64,000 bases of DNA, from the NCBI GenBank assembly GCA_020633325.1, contig JACKDX010000001.1, positions 1,054,001 to 1,118,000 on the forward strand, in the 5' to 3' direction. The first letter of the stretch is position 1. Each line of letters opens with the position of its first letter. Shown here one piece after another: positions 51,049-59,476 of the stretch. The position numbers and the translations under genes were made by a program. This DNA comes from Myxococcales bacterium (GTDB lineage: Bacteria; Myxococcota_A; Polyangia; Polyangiales; GCA-016699535). Under the pieces are notes generated by a model. That model had not been told where the DNA came from and did not search any database. It worked only from the letters and a program-made list of their open reading frames with translations.

Positions 51049-52784
51049 AGCGGGCTCTCGATTGGCTTGACCGCCGCACGGGCTATCGAGGAGCGTTAGC
51101 CACTCTATTTGATGAGGAACTCAGAGGAGGGGCCTCGTTGGCCTATACGCTTGGTCGCGGCCTATTGATGATCGTTATTGTGCAGGCGGTAACCGGCATG
51201 CTGCTGATGGCCACCTACGTTCCCTCTGTTTCCTCAGCCTGGTCGAGTGTCTATTATGTGCAATATGTAGTGACCGCCGGCTGGTTTATTCGCGGCATGC
51301 ACCACTATGGCGCATCGGCGGTCATGATTGTCATGGGCCTGCACCTTTTTCAGGTAGTGGTGTACGGCGCTTACAAATCGCCCCGTGAGGTAAGTTGGTG
51401 GTCGGGCCTCGTGCTCATGAAATTGGTGATGGGCCTCGCGCTTACAGGCTATCTCTTGCCGTGGGATCAACAGGCCTATTGGGCCTCCATGGTGACCACG
51501 AGCGTGGCAGGCGGCATTCCGCTCGTGGGCCCTACGATCAAGCAGTTGGTGATCGGGGGGATCGAATATGGTCAGCTCACCATCAGCCGTTTCTACTTTC
51601 TGCACGTGGTGGTTTTGCCGCTCTCGGTCGTTTTGGTGTTTTTCGCTCATTACGCGCTTTTTCGTCGGCACGGAGTGACGCCCGCCGGTGACACGCCTCC
51701 TGCCCGCCGGACGGGCGAGCCCTATCTGCGGCGCCAAGTATGGATGGACTTAGTGGTCGGGTTGTTAGTGATAGGGAGCGTTGCGGCATTTGCCATTCAT
51801 GAGAGAGGAGCGCCTCTCGATGCGCCTGCCGATCCTAGCGTGGATTACCCACCGAGGCCCGAGTGGTACTTTCGGTTTCTCTTTCAGTTATTTAAGCTCT
51901 TGCCCGGAAACTTAGAAGTACTTGCTTCAGTGGTGCTGCCCGGCATGGTGGCGCTGTTTTTGGTGGCGCTGCCGTTTTTAGATCGTGCCGATTCCAATCG
52001 GTTGAAGCTCCGATGGAGGTGGGTTGCGCCGGTTCTCTTTGGGTTGATTGGCGTGATAGCGTTGACGGCGCACTCTTTGTATCTGGATAGTAAAGATGTT
52101 GACTATATCCACGCCAAGCATCGCGCGAAGCAGCGCGCCCAACGGGCGATCGAGCTAGCCCGTGCCGGCATTCCCCCCGACGGGCCACTAGCGATGCTTG
52201 CAAGGGATCCGCTTGTTGGCGGCGGCGACCTATACCGTACGCATTGCACGAAGTGCCATGTGTTAGGCGGCGAAGGGGAGCGCGAAGCTCCGGATCACGA
52301 TGGTTTTGGTTCCCGTGAATGGATACTGGGCATGATGCATCATCCACAAGACGTTCAATACTTTGGCACGACGAAGATTGACGACATGCCGTCCCAGAAA
52401 AAACTGGGTGAGCCCGCGCTGAAAGCCATCGCGGAGTTTCTGTATGCCCAAGGGCAAGAGCCCGGGGAGGCGTCAGTCGATAAGAGCCTGATCCCCGAGG
52501 GTGAGAGGCTGTTCCAAACCAAGTGTATGCGGTGCCACACATTTGAGAATGATGGTGATTTCGACGGCATCGGCGGACCAGAACTCACTGGTTATGCGTC
52601 GCGATTGTGGATTTACCGTCAAACGATGGATCCCGAAAAGCACTATGGAGATCTCAACGAAATGCCGGCATTCAACGACGAGTTGACTGCGGAAGAAGGG
52701 CTGCTTCTCGCACGTTTTTTGCGCTTGCAGCGCTATCAACCCGCCGCTACAGTGCCGAGCGCGCGGCTGCCTCACCGTAGGTAG
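51045..52784 (+). CDS. Cytochrome b6-type subunit fused to two cytochrome c domains
   Basis: The 579-residue product joins a full cytochrome b to a dihaem c-type tail. The haem-b ligands are His86/His187 and His100/His202: the second pair is 15 residues apart, the b6-type spacing. The quinol-site motif PEWY is at 272-275. About eight membrane helices are visible, ending near 345. After a basic linker come haem motifs CTKCH at 401-405 and CMRCH at 494-498. The b6 and subunit-IV parts are fused as one chain. No separate cytochrome c1 or f gene is present, so the tail probably takes that role. Confidence 0.9.
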   Translation: MKRALDWLDRRTGYRGALATLFDEELRGGASLAYTLGRGLLMIVIVQAVTGMLLMATYVPSVSSAWSSVYYVQYVVTAGWFIRGMHHYGASAVMIVMGLHLFQVVVYGAYKSPREVSWWSGLVLMKLVMGLALTGYLLPWDQQAYWASMVTTSVAGGIPLVGPTIKQLVIGGIEYGQLTISRFYFLHVVVLPLSVVLVFFAHYALFRRHGVTPAGDTPPARRTGEPYLRRQVWMDLVVGLLVIGSVAAFAIHERGAPLDAPADPSVDYPPRPEWYFRFLFQLFKLLPGNLEVLASVVLPGMVALFLVALPFLDRADSNRLKLRWRWVAPVLFGLIGVIALTAHSLYLDSKDVDYIHAKHRAKQRAQRAIELARAGIPPDGPLAMLARDPLVGGGDLYRTHCTKCHVLGGEGEREAPDHDGFGSREWILGMMHHPQDVQYFGTTKIDDMPSQKKLGEPALKAIAEFLYAQGQEPGEASVDKSLIPEGERLFQTKCMRCHTFENDGDFDGIGGPELTGYASRLWIYRQTMDPEKHYGDLNEMPAFNDELTAEEGLLLARFLRLQRYQPAATVPSARLPHRR

Positions 52785-52832
52785 CCTAGTCCTTTCCGCA
52801 AAGACGCGTCTGCTGTTGCTCCGTATTTCCTC

Positions 52833-54224
52833 ATGCAATATTTTATTCAGACCTTCGGCTGCCAGATGAACATGCACGATTCCAGACGTATGGACGAAGT
52901 GCTCACTCGCGCAGGTTATACGCCCGCGGGGGCGGTGTCGGACGCGTCGGTGGTGGTTCTCAATACCTGCAGCGTCCGCGAAAAGGCCGAACACAAGCTG
53001 CTAAGCGCGCTGGGTACATTGAAGAGTCTTAAAGCCGTGCGCCCCGACGCCGTATTGGCGGTCGCGGGGTGCGTCGCTCAGCAGGAAGGGGAAAAACTTC
53101 TCAAGCGTGCGCCGCATCTGGATTTGGTCATCGGCCCCGATAATATCGTAGAGCTTGCCGATTTGGTTCGCCACATACAAAGGGGCGGCCCGCCGATAGC
53201 CCGTACAGTCTTCGATTATGACGAGCCCGGTTTTCTTCGAGCCTTCCCGTCAGAGAGAAAGCGTGAGGTCACAAGTTACGTGACCGTGATGAAGGGCTGT
53301 GATGAGCGATGTAGCTTCTGTATCGTACCATATACGCGCGGAAAGGAGCGCTATCGCACCTCAGACGACATCCTCGCGGAAATAACGCAGCATGTGGCGG
53401 GCGGGGTGCGCGAGGTGACCTTGCTGGGACAGACGGTGAACTCTTGGTACGAAGCTGGCAGGGATTCGCGCGGGACGGCATCTCAGTTTTCCGAATTGCT
53501 ATATCGGATCGCGCGGGAAGTGCCAAAGCTCACGCGACTGAGATACACATCTCCTCACCCGCGCCACGTTACTGACGCATTGATCAGGGCGCATTCCGAC
53601 CTTGCCGTTCTTCCCTCCCATGTACATTTGCCTGTGCAATCCGGGTCCAATCGGGTCCTGCGGCGCATGATCCGCAAGTACACTCGCGAGGCTTATATCG
53701 AGCGAGCGCACCGCCTATTGAGTGCGCGACGAGACATGACGCTGTCGACCGATATCATCGTGGGATTTCCAGGCGAAACCGATGAAGATTTCGAGCAAAC
53801 GTTGTCGTTGGTTTCAGAAGTTGGGTTTGTTTCCGCGTTTGCCTTTAAGTATTCGCCCCGACCTTACACGCCGGCGCTCAAGTTTGGCGATGATGTGCCG
53901 GAGGCGGTGAAGGAAGAGCGACTCGCCACGCTGTTTCAACACATGGAGCTGCAGCAACAACGACATCTCACGAGTCTAGTGGGCAGTGTTCAAAGCGTAT
54001 TGGTGGAGGCGGCCAGTCGCGATGGTTCCTCAAGATTTATGGGAAGGAATCAGTGTCATGACATCGTGCACATAGAGTGCGCCCCAAATCCAGATCCTAT
54101 CGGCCAGTTGCTCGATGTAGAGATTACAGAGGCGTACAAGCATTCGATGCGTGGCATCGCGCGTGGCTCAACACATGCTGCGCCGCCTTTGAGAATGGTT
54201 CGCCGGTTGCCGCTGGCGGTTTAG
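52833..54224 (+). CDS. miaB: tRNA-2-methylthio-N6-dimethylallyladenosine synthase MiaB
   Basis: MiaB adds a methylthio group to i6A37 of tRNAs by radical SAM chemistry. The 463-residue length is usual. The N-terminal UPF0004 domain begins FIQTFGCQMNMHDSRRM with further cysteines in NTCSVRE and AGCVAQQ that hold the auxiliary cluster. The radical SAM motif is CDERCSFC with Cys156, Cys160 and Cys163. A C-terminal TRAM domain follows from about 375. The gene is well separated from the cytochrome genes (48 bases) and is followed by a VanZ-like gene. Confidence 0.95.
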   Translation: MQYFIQTFGCQMNMHDSRRMDEVLTRAGYTPAGAVSDASVVVLNTCSVREKAEHKLLSALGTLKSLKAVRPDAVLAVAGCVAQQEGEKLLKRAPHLDLVIGPDNIVELADLVRHIQRGGPPIARTVFDYDEPGFLRAFPSERKREVTSYVTVMKGCDERCSFCIVPYTRGKERYRTSDDILAEITQHVAGGVREVTLLGQTVNSWYEAGRDSRGTASQFSELLYRIAREVPKLTRLRYTSPHPRHVTDALIRAHSDLAVLPSHVHLPVQSGSNRVLRRMIRKYTREAYIERAHRLLSARRDMTLSTDIIVGFPGETDEDFEQTLSLVSEVGFVSAFAFKYSPRPYTPALKFGDDVPEAVKEERLATLFQHMELQQQRHLTSLVGSVQSVLVEAASRDGSSRFMGRNQCHDIVHIECAPNPDPIGQLLDVEITEAYKHSMRGIARGSTHAAPPLRMVRRLPLAV

Positions 54225-54241
54225 CGGCCCAAATCGCCAGC

Positions 54242-54628
54242 ATGAAGCGCATGATACCATGGATGGCCGTTGTCGGATATCTAATCCTTATCTGGCTCGT
54301 TTCTCAGGGGCCCCCGCCGCAGGCTATCGCCTGGGATTACATGCCGAACGATAAAGTCTTGCATGCAACGGAGTACATGGTGCTGGGCCTTTTGCTGGGA
54401 TGGGCGGGAATTAACACCTGGCCCGGGAGGTCTCGTTGCTGGCAGCTGGGTGCGGCGTTCGTCATCGGGTTGCTTGCCGCAGCGAGCGATGAGCTTCACC
54501 AGTATTTTGTGCCTGAGCGAACGTCGGACATCAAGGATTGGATGGCTGATGGTTTGGGTCTTGTTGTCGGGCTTGCGTTGGCGGAGCTGCTTTCAAGAGG
54601 CGCGCGATTGCGCGCCGATGCTCGCTGA
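54242..54628 (+). CDS. VanZ-like family membrane protein
   Basis: The 128-residue protein has four membrane helices and the VanZ-like signature: KVLHATEYMVLGLLLG after helix one, SDELHQYFVPERTSDIKDW and MADGLGLVVG. Roles of VanZ-like proteins are mostly unknown; the original VanZ gives low-level teicoplanin resistance. ATG 54242 starts the first helix; the frame runs upstream into miaB without family sequence. Its last 98 bases overlap the 3' end of mltG on the other strand, where both proteins still show family-like sequence. Confidence 0.85.
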   Translation: MKRMIPWMAVVGYLILIWLVSQGPPPQAIAWDYMPNDKVLHATEYMVLGLLLGWAGINTWPGRSRCWQLGAAFVIGLLAAASDELHQYFVPERTSDIKDWMADGLGLVVGLALAELLSRGARLRADAR

Positions 54629-55484
54629 ATGTGCGGCTGAAATAGTGGTTGCCATCGCCTTTGGCGACGAAATAGAAGTAGTCGTGCACTGTGGGCTCAA
54701 GCACGGACGTGATGGCGGGAATGCCAGGATTTGATATTGGACCGGGTGGCAGGCCTTCCACGAAGTACGTATTATAGGGGTTCGTTCGATCCATGCGTTG
54801 GGTTCTTCCGAGTTTACCCGTAAACTCAAGGCAGGACGGTGCCACATTGGGCGCGTGTCGGCAGCCGTAAGTAATCGTTGGATCGGCTTGAAGAAGTTTC
54901 GGGGTGAATGTCGCTGAACGCATTCGGTTGAGAAACACGCCAGCAATGACCGGCCGCTCCTCAGGTTTAGAAGCCTCCTTTTCCACAATAGACGCTAGGA
55001 TAAGTACGTGGTGTGCGTCCCAGCCGTACGCCGCCTTGAGTTCAGCGAGACGTGCGGCATGGGCAGCAAAAACGGGGGGCACGCGAAGCTTCCAGGTGTC
55101 GACCATTTTCTTTGCCACGACAGAAGGGTGACTGCGTTTGAGAAACTGATACGTTTCCGGGAAAAGATAGCCTTCTAAAGAATCGCCGAGCACGTCGAGT
55201 TGCGCCAGCACTTGGGGATCCTGGCTTGCCGCTAGAAAGTCTTGTGCAGGGCAAACTCCGTAATGCTCCAAACGCTCCGCAATATCATAACGATTAAATC
55301 CTTCGGGGATGGTAATGTTTATCACGCGCTGCAGGTAGGCGAGTTTTGCAAGTTTGCCTTTTTCCCAGCGATAAATTGCTAACGAAGCAGCAATGACGCC
55401 GAGGACCGCAATGCCAACGGCGGCAAAAAACCATGGGCTTGGCGGAGCGCTTCCGCGTCGTCTCCGCCTACGGCGTGCGGGCAT
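54531..55484 (-). CDS. mltG: Endolytic murein transglycosylase MltG
   Basis: MltG cuts nascent glycan strands in the inner membrane and helps end peptidoglycan synthesis. The 317-residue product has a very basic start (RRRRRRRG), one membrane helix (FFAAVGIAVLGVIAASLAIY), and the YceG domain: ITIPEGFNRYDIAERL, LEGYLFPETYQF, ILASIVEKEA with the catalytic Glu, RPVIAGVFLNRM and NTYFVEGLPPGPISNPG. The C-terminal HYFSRTFSEHRRA is also family-like. It overlaps ruvX by 17 bases upstream; ruvX with mltG is a frequent pair. Confidence 0.94.
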   Translation of the reverse strand: MPARRRRRRRGSAPPSPWFFAAVGIAVLGVIAASLAIYRWEKGKLAKLAYLQRVINITIPEGFNRYDIAERLEHYGVCPAQDFLAASQDPQVLAQLDVLGDSLEGYLFPETYQFLKRSHPSVVAKKMVDTWKLRVPPVFAAHAARLAELKAAYGWDAHHVLILASIVEKEASKPEERPVIAGVFLNRMRSATFTPKLLQADPTITYGCRHAPNVAPSCLEFTGKLGRTQRMDRTNPYNTYFVEGLPPGPISNPGIPAITSVLEPTVHDYFYFVAKGDGNHYFSRTFSEHRRAIARLLKAAPPTQARQQDPNHQPSNP

Positions 55485-55878
55485 CTAAGAAGCTCTGCAA
55501 AATAACAGCGGCGGCCAACTGATCTACAGCGGCTCGCTTCTTTGGGATCGATAGGCCGGCTTGTGACAGCCGCTGCTCCGCCTCAAAGCTGCTAAGCCAC
55601 TCATCCCACAGGCACACGGGTTTCTGACATGCGGCTCTTAGCGCCTCAGCGGCATGTCGCACGCGCAGAGCTGCAGGTCCTTCTGTTCCGTCCATGTTGA
55701 GTGGCAGGCCCATAACACATTCGTCGATCTCTTCGACATCGATCTCCTTTGAGAGTGCTTCCATAATGCCGTTCCCCCGCGTTAGCGTCTTTAGAGGAAC
55801 AGCAAAGGTGTCGTGGTCAGCCACGGCCAAGCCCACCCGCTTGCTTCCCCAGTCGATACCTAAGAATCTCACCGCCAA
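55468..55878 (-). CDS. ruvX: Holliday-junction resolvase-like RNase YqgF/RuvX
   Basis: RuvX is an RNase H-like nuclease linked to 16S rRNA processing and possibly recombination. The 136-residue product has FLGIDWGSKRVGLAVAD with the first catalytic Asp, CVMGLPLNMDGTEGP, VCLWDEWLSSFEAEQRL with a second acidic residue and KRAAVDQLAAAVILQSFLD with the last. All are intact. It is the first gene of a two-gene minus-strand unit with mltG. Confidence 0.93.
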   Translation of the reverse strand: MAVRFLGIDWGSKRVGLAVADHDTFAVPLKTLTRGNGIMEALSKEIDVEEIDECVMGLPLNMDGTEGPAALRVRHAAEALRAACQKPVCLWDEWLSSFEAEQRLSQAGLSIPKKRAAVDQLAAAVILQSFLDARTP

Positions 55879-55919
55879 GATCTAGCAACCCGGCAAAGGC
55901 GCGGCAAGCAGAAGGAGTT

Positions 55920-56720
55920 GTGACGCGGCAAATGCTGTGCTCCGAAGCCGAAAAGGAAGCAGTTGTGAAAATTCCCGCCGGCACGTTACTCTGTCGGTTA
56001 ATGCTGCGGGCCACCATTCATATTTCAGACGTGGAACTGGATGCGCTGGTGGGCGTGTTCACCCCCGAGCGTCATCAGATGCAGCCGTTGCGTGTAGATG
56101 CGGAACTCGACGTTGATGTGTCCAAGGCAGCACTACAAGAGAGGCTTTCTCTCACCGTTGATTATGTCGGAGCGCAACAGCTCATGTTGTTTGTCCTTGA
56201 GCATTGTCGGTTTCGGCTCTTAGAAACCGCCGCGAGAGTGCTGGCTACGCTTCTGCTTGCCAAGCCCGATCCGTGCGAGGAGCGGGGGATCGCAGAGCGA
56301 TTGCGGCTCCGATTGACCAAGCCCGGTGCACTCGATGGCCGCGGTGTGCCCTCCGTGATGCTGGAGACTAAGGCAATGGATGTACCTCTGGCGCCCGCGG
56401 TAACGGCGCTGGGGCAACAACAGTGGGCATATCATGGTAAAGACGCGCACATATACCGTTACGTGTTGGAAAAGGGGAGCATATTGGAGCTCGACAACCC
56501 AAGACATTCAGTGATGGTGCTTACCGAGGGCGTATCCAGCAGTACCGACGAACTCCCGCCCCACACGGTATTGATAGGGAATCCAGAGTTTCCCACCCGC
56601 ATTGAGGTCACACGCGCCCGCGCGGTCGTACTTGCGATTGATCGTCATTACGACGATCCTCGCCATCAATCGCAGCGCACAGACCGGTCACGACGTCCAT
56701 CGCTATTCCCGCCGTTCTAA
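55920..56720 (+). CDS. Dihydroneopterin-aldolase-like domain fused to a C-terminal cupin-like region
   Basis: The 266-residue product has a FolB-type domain at about 29-145: ISDVELDALVGVFTPERH, LSLTVDYVGAQQLM, FRLLETAARVLATLL and LRLTKPGAL, keeping the Glu and Lys residues expected at the pterin site. From about 165 a second domain (QQWAYHGKDAHIYRYVLEKG, HSVMVLTEG, PPHTVLIGN) has cupin-like character, though without a clear metal histidine set. FolB acts in folate synthesis; the fused part is of unknown role. The start is unsettled: GTG 55920 has GAAGGAG only two bases upstream, ATG 55932 is better spaced, and ATG 56001 starts at the domain. It converges on cysN with an 18-base overlap. Confidence 0.65.
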   Translation: MTRQMLCSEAEKEAVVKIPAGTLLCRLMLRATIHISDVELDALVGVFTPERHQMQPLRVDAELDVDVSKAALQERLSLTVDYVGAQQLMLFVLEHCRFRLLETAARVLATLLLAKPDPCEERGIAERLRLRLTKPGALDGRGVPSVMLETKAMDVPLAPAVTALGQQQWAYHGKDAHIYRYVLEKGSILELDNPRHSVMVLTEGVSSSTDELPPHTVLIGNPEFPTRIEVTRARAVVLAIDRHYDDPRHQSQRTDRSRRPSLFPPF

Positions 56721-58556
56721 CCCGCTCTCATCAGAAGCCTGAAACTGATTTCTGCTTTCCAGGGCTTGGACAACGAGCTCAATGGCATTATCCAAACGCG
56801 TTCGGTCAAGCGCCACGGTGACGTCGGGCTGTAGGGGCGGCTCAAATCCGTTGAAATTAGCATCTGGACGGCGCTCTCGACAAAGTGCCTCGTCGGTGTT
56901 GACGTAAACCTCGATGAAGCGAGTATCCCCTACGCGTTCGCGTACCTCGGATCGCGCATGTTTGGTGTAAGTGGGAAAGGCGCAAATGGCGATGAGGCCA
57001 GCGTCCGAGACGGCGTTGGCGGCGGAAATCATTGAGCGCAGATCTTCACCGACAGGCTTGACCACGGTGGCTGTGCGTCCGAGATCAAAAAGCCTTCGCT
57101 CAAGGCCATATGCCAAAGACCACCGTCCAGAACCCGGCAGTCCTGTCAGCCAGACCGTGGCGCCTCTTTGCCCCAATCGCCCCATCCGTTCGCGCGGGCT
57201 GATTTGCGTCTGCGGCTTAAGGCCCGAGCCTGCACGCAGTTCTCTTAATGCTTCGTTTAAGGTTTGGCCGCCATTGCCGACCATCATTCCAGCCGCCACC
57301 GTGTTGTTGGTAAGCGAATCGATGAGGATGAAAGCGCCTGTGCTTCGATTTGACGAGTAAGCGTCAAAAAACAGCGCGCGATGGCACGAAAGAGCGACGC
57401 GCCCAATGTCGTTCAGCGAAAGGGTGTCGGTATCCACGTCCGACCAAGTGTCCATGTCTTTTTTCCAATGCACCTGCTCGACTTGAACTCGCACGGTTTG
57501 GGTCGTGTGTTTGATGAGGTAGGTCTTATCCATATCAAGGGATGTTTCGTCCATCCATACCATCATCGCCTCAAAACGACGTCCGACGCACGGCAGATCC
57601 TCAGGCTTAACTAACATATCCCCGCGACTAATATCGATTTCGTCCTCCAGCCGCAGCGCGACAGACTGCTGACAAAAGGCTTCTGGGATAGTCCCTCCAA
57701 ATGTATCAATGGCAAGAATGGTCGATTTTTGTCCCGAGGGGAGTGCCACAACGCGGTCGCCCTTTTTTATTGACCCTGAGACGATCTTCCCTGCGAACCC
57801 TCGATAGTCGAGATGGGGTCTGATCACAGTTTGTACGGGGAACCGAAAGCTGCAGAGGTTTTGTTCGGTCGCCAGCGGCACATTTTCCATGTAGCCTAGG
57901 ACGGCTTCGCCTTCGTACCAGGGCATCTGAGCGCTGCGCGCGATGATGTTGTCTCCCTTTAGCGCGCTGATCGGAAAAAACTGCACTTCACTGAAATGTA
58001 GGCCAGCCAAAAAGACTGAAAACTCCGAAAGTATGCGCGTGTAGACCTGCTGATCATATCCCACCAGATCCATTTTATTGATGCAAACGGCCAAATGAGG
58101 AATGCCCAACATAGACGCAATAGTGGCGTGGCGTCGGGATTGCTGTAGCACACCAAGCCGCGCATCGATGACGATCAAGGCCACATGAGCGGTGGAGGCG
58201 CCTGTGACCATGTTGCGGGTGTATTGGCAGTGGCCGGGCGTATCCGCCAGTATGAACTTACGCTTCCCGGTGGAGAAATAGCGATAGGCGACGTCGATCG
58301 TGATTCCCTGCTCTCGTTCGGCCTTTAAGCCATCGGTAAAGAGGGAGAAGTCAATTTCTTCTCCTTCAAGCGCGCTAGCTTGTCTCACGGCGCTCAGCTG
58401 GTCATCAGTGAGCATCCCGCTATCGTGCAACAGCCTCCCGATCAAGGTCGACTTTCCATCGTCTACCGATCCGACCGCAACGAAACGGAGTAGATCCTTA
58501 TTAAGGTACGGCATGAGATACGCATCAAGCCGATTCTCCGACGGCGTATCTGCCAT
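56703..58556 (-). CDS. cysN: Sulfate adenylyltransferase large subunit CysN with degenerate APS-kinase domain
   Basis: CysN is the GTPase subunit that drives APS formation with CysD. The 617-residue product has the G1 loop GSVDDGKST at 29-37, DTPGHCQYTRNM, NKMD at 160-163 and the two beta-barrel domains up to about 430. The C-terminal 155 residues match the APS-kinase part of CysNC in layout (DAGLIAICAFPTY, RFIEVYVNTDEALCRERRPD), but its P-loop reads GLPGSGRWS at 472-480, so the usual Lys-Ser is Arg-Trp, and the family's GDN(V/L)R substrate loop is missing. Kinase activity is therefore doubtful. The ATG overlaps the cysD stop by one base. Confidence 0.9.
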   Translation of the reverse strand: MADTPSENRLDAYLMPYLNKDLLRFVAVGSVDDGKSTLIGRLLHDSGMLTDDQLSAVRQASALEGEEIDFSLFTDGLKAEREQGITIDVAYRYFSTGKRKFILADTPGHCQYTRNMVTGASTAHVALIVIDARLGVLQQSRRHATIASMLGIPHLAVCINKMDLVGYDQQVYTRILSEFSVFLAGLHFSEVQFFPISALKGDNIIARSAQMPWYEGEAVLGYMENVPLATEQNLCSFRFPVQTVIRPHLDYRGFAGKIVSGSIKKGDRVVALPSGQKSTILAIDTFGGTIPEAFCQQSVALRLEDEIDISRGDMLVKPEDLPCVGRRFEAMMVWMDETSLDMDKTYLIKHTTQTVRVQVEQVHWKKDMDTWSDVDTDTLSLNDIGRVALSCHRALFFDAYSSNRSTGAFILIDSLTNNTVAAGMMVGNGGQTLNEALRELRAGSGLKPQTQISPRERMGRLGQRGATVWLTGLPGSGRWSLAYGLERRLFDLGRTATVVKPVGEDLRSMISAANAVSDAGLIAICAFPTYTKHARSEVRERVGDTRFIEVYVNTDEALCRERRPDANFNGFEPPLQPDVTVALDRTRLDNAIELVVQALESRNQFQASDESGLERRE

Positions 58557-59476
58557 TAGAAATAGCCTTCTCGTTTTTTTAGCTCCATGGAGCCATCGGT
58601 GTCCGTGTCGATCAATCGACCTTGACGCTCGGAGAAACGACTCAGAAGCATTTCTTCTATGAGCTTGGGAAGGCTATCGGCATCCGATTCAATGGCTCCG
58701 GATAGGGGGTAGCATCCCAAAGTGCGAAACCGCACACGTTTGATCTGAGGTACCTCATTGGGCAAAAGACGCATACGATCATCGTCCACCATGATCCACG
58801 TGCCATTACGGTCAACGACAGGCCTCTCCTTGGCAAAATACAGAGGTACGACATCCAAGTTTTCCGCCCAGGCATACAGCCAGACGTCGAGCTCAGTCCA
58901 ATTGGAGAGAGGAAACACACGCACACTCTCGCCCTGACGAATGCGTCCATTGTAAAGATCCCACACTTCCGGACGCTGGTGCTTCGGATCCCACTGCTGG
59001 AACTCGTCACGAAAGGAATAAATGCGCTCTTTGGCGCGAGATTTTTCCTCGTCCCGCCGCGCCCCGCCAAAGGCACAGTCGAATCCATGCTGTTCCAGTG
59101 CCTGAATTAGGGCCTGCGTCTTCATGGTCGCCGTGTAGATGCTACTTCCATGGTCGAACGGATTGATATTCTGTCGAACGCCTTCCCGGTTGGTGTGCAC
59201 CAAGAGCCGCATGTTTGCTTGCGCCTGAATCTGGTCGCGAAACTGGATCATTTCGCGAAACTTCCAAGTTGTATCGATGTGAAGAAGCGGGAAAGGCAGC
59301 GGTGCTGGATGAAACGCCTTTTTTGCGAGATGCAACATGACGGAAGAGTCTTTGCCGATAGAGTACAGCATCACCGGCTTGTTAAACTCCGCAGCCGCTT
59401 CTCGCAGAATATGAATACTTTCAGACTCCAGCTGCGCGAGATGACTAAGGTGGTTGATGGCGACGGGCTTGGTCAT
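58556..59476 (-). CDS. cysD: Sulfate adenylyltransferase small subunit CysD
   Basis: CysD makes APS from ATP and sulfate. The 306-residue product is of normal length and has the PP-loop SIGKDSSVMLHLA, HIDTTWKFREM, FDCAFGGARRDEEKSRAKER and the FPLSNWTELDVWLYAWAENL region of the family, ending with KKREGYF. It overlaps cysN by one base (TAATG) and the upstream phosphatase gene by four (ATGA), so the three are coupled. No cysH, cysC or sulfate transporter genes are in view. Confidence 0.96.
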   Translation of the reverse strand: MTKPVAINHLSHLAQLESESIHILREAAAEFNKPVMLYSIGKDSSVMLHLAKKAFHPAPLPFPLLHIDTTWKFREMIQFRDQIQAQANMRLLVHTNREGVRQNINPFDHGSSIYTATMKTQALIQALEQHGFDCAFGGARRDEEKSRAKERIYSFRDEFQQWDPKHQRPEVWDLYNGRIRQGESVRVFPLSNWTELDVWLYAWAENLDVVPLYFAKERPVVDRNGTWIMVDDDRMRLLPNEVPQIKRVRFRTLGCYPLSGAIESDADSLPKLIEEMLLSRFSERQGRLIDTDTDGSMELKKREGYF

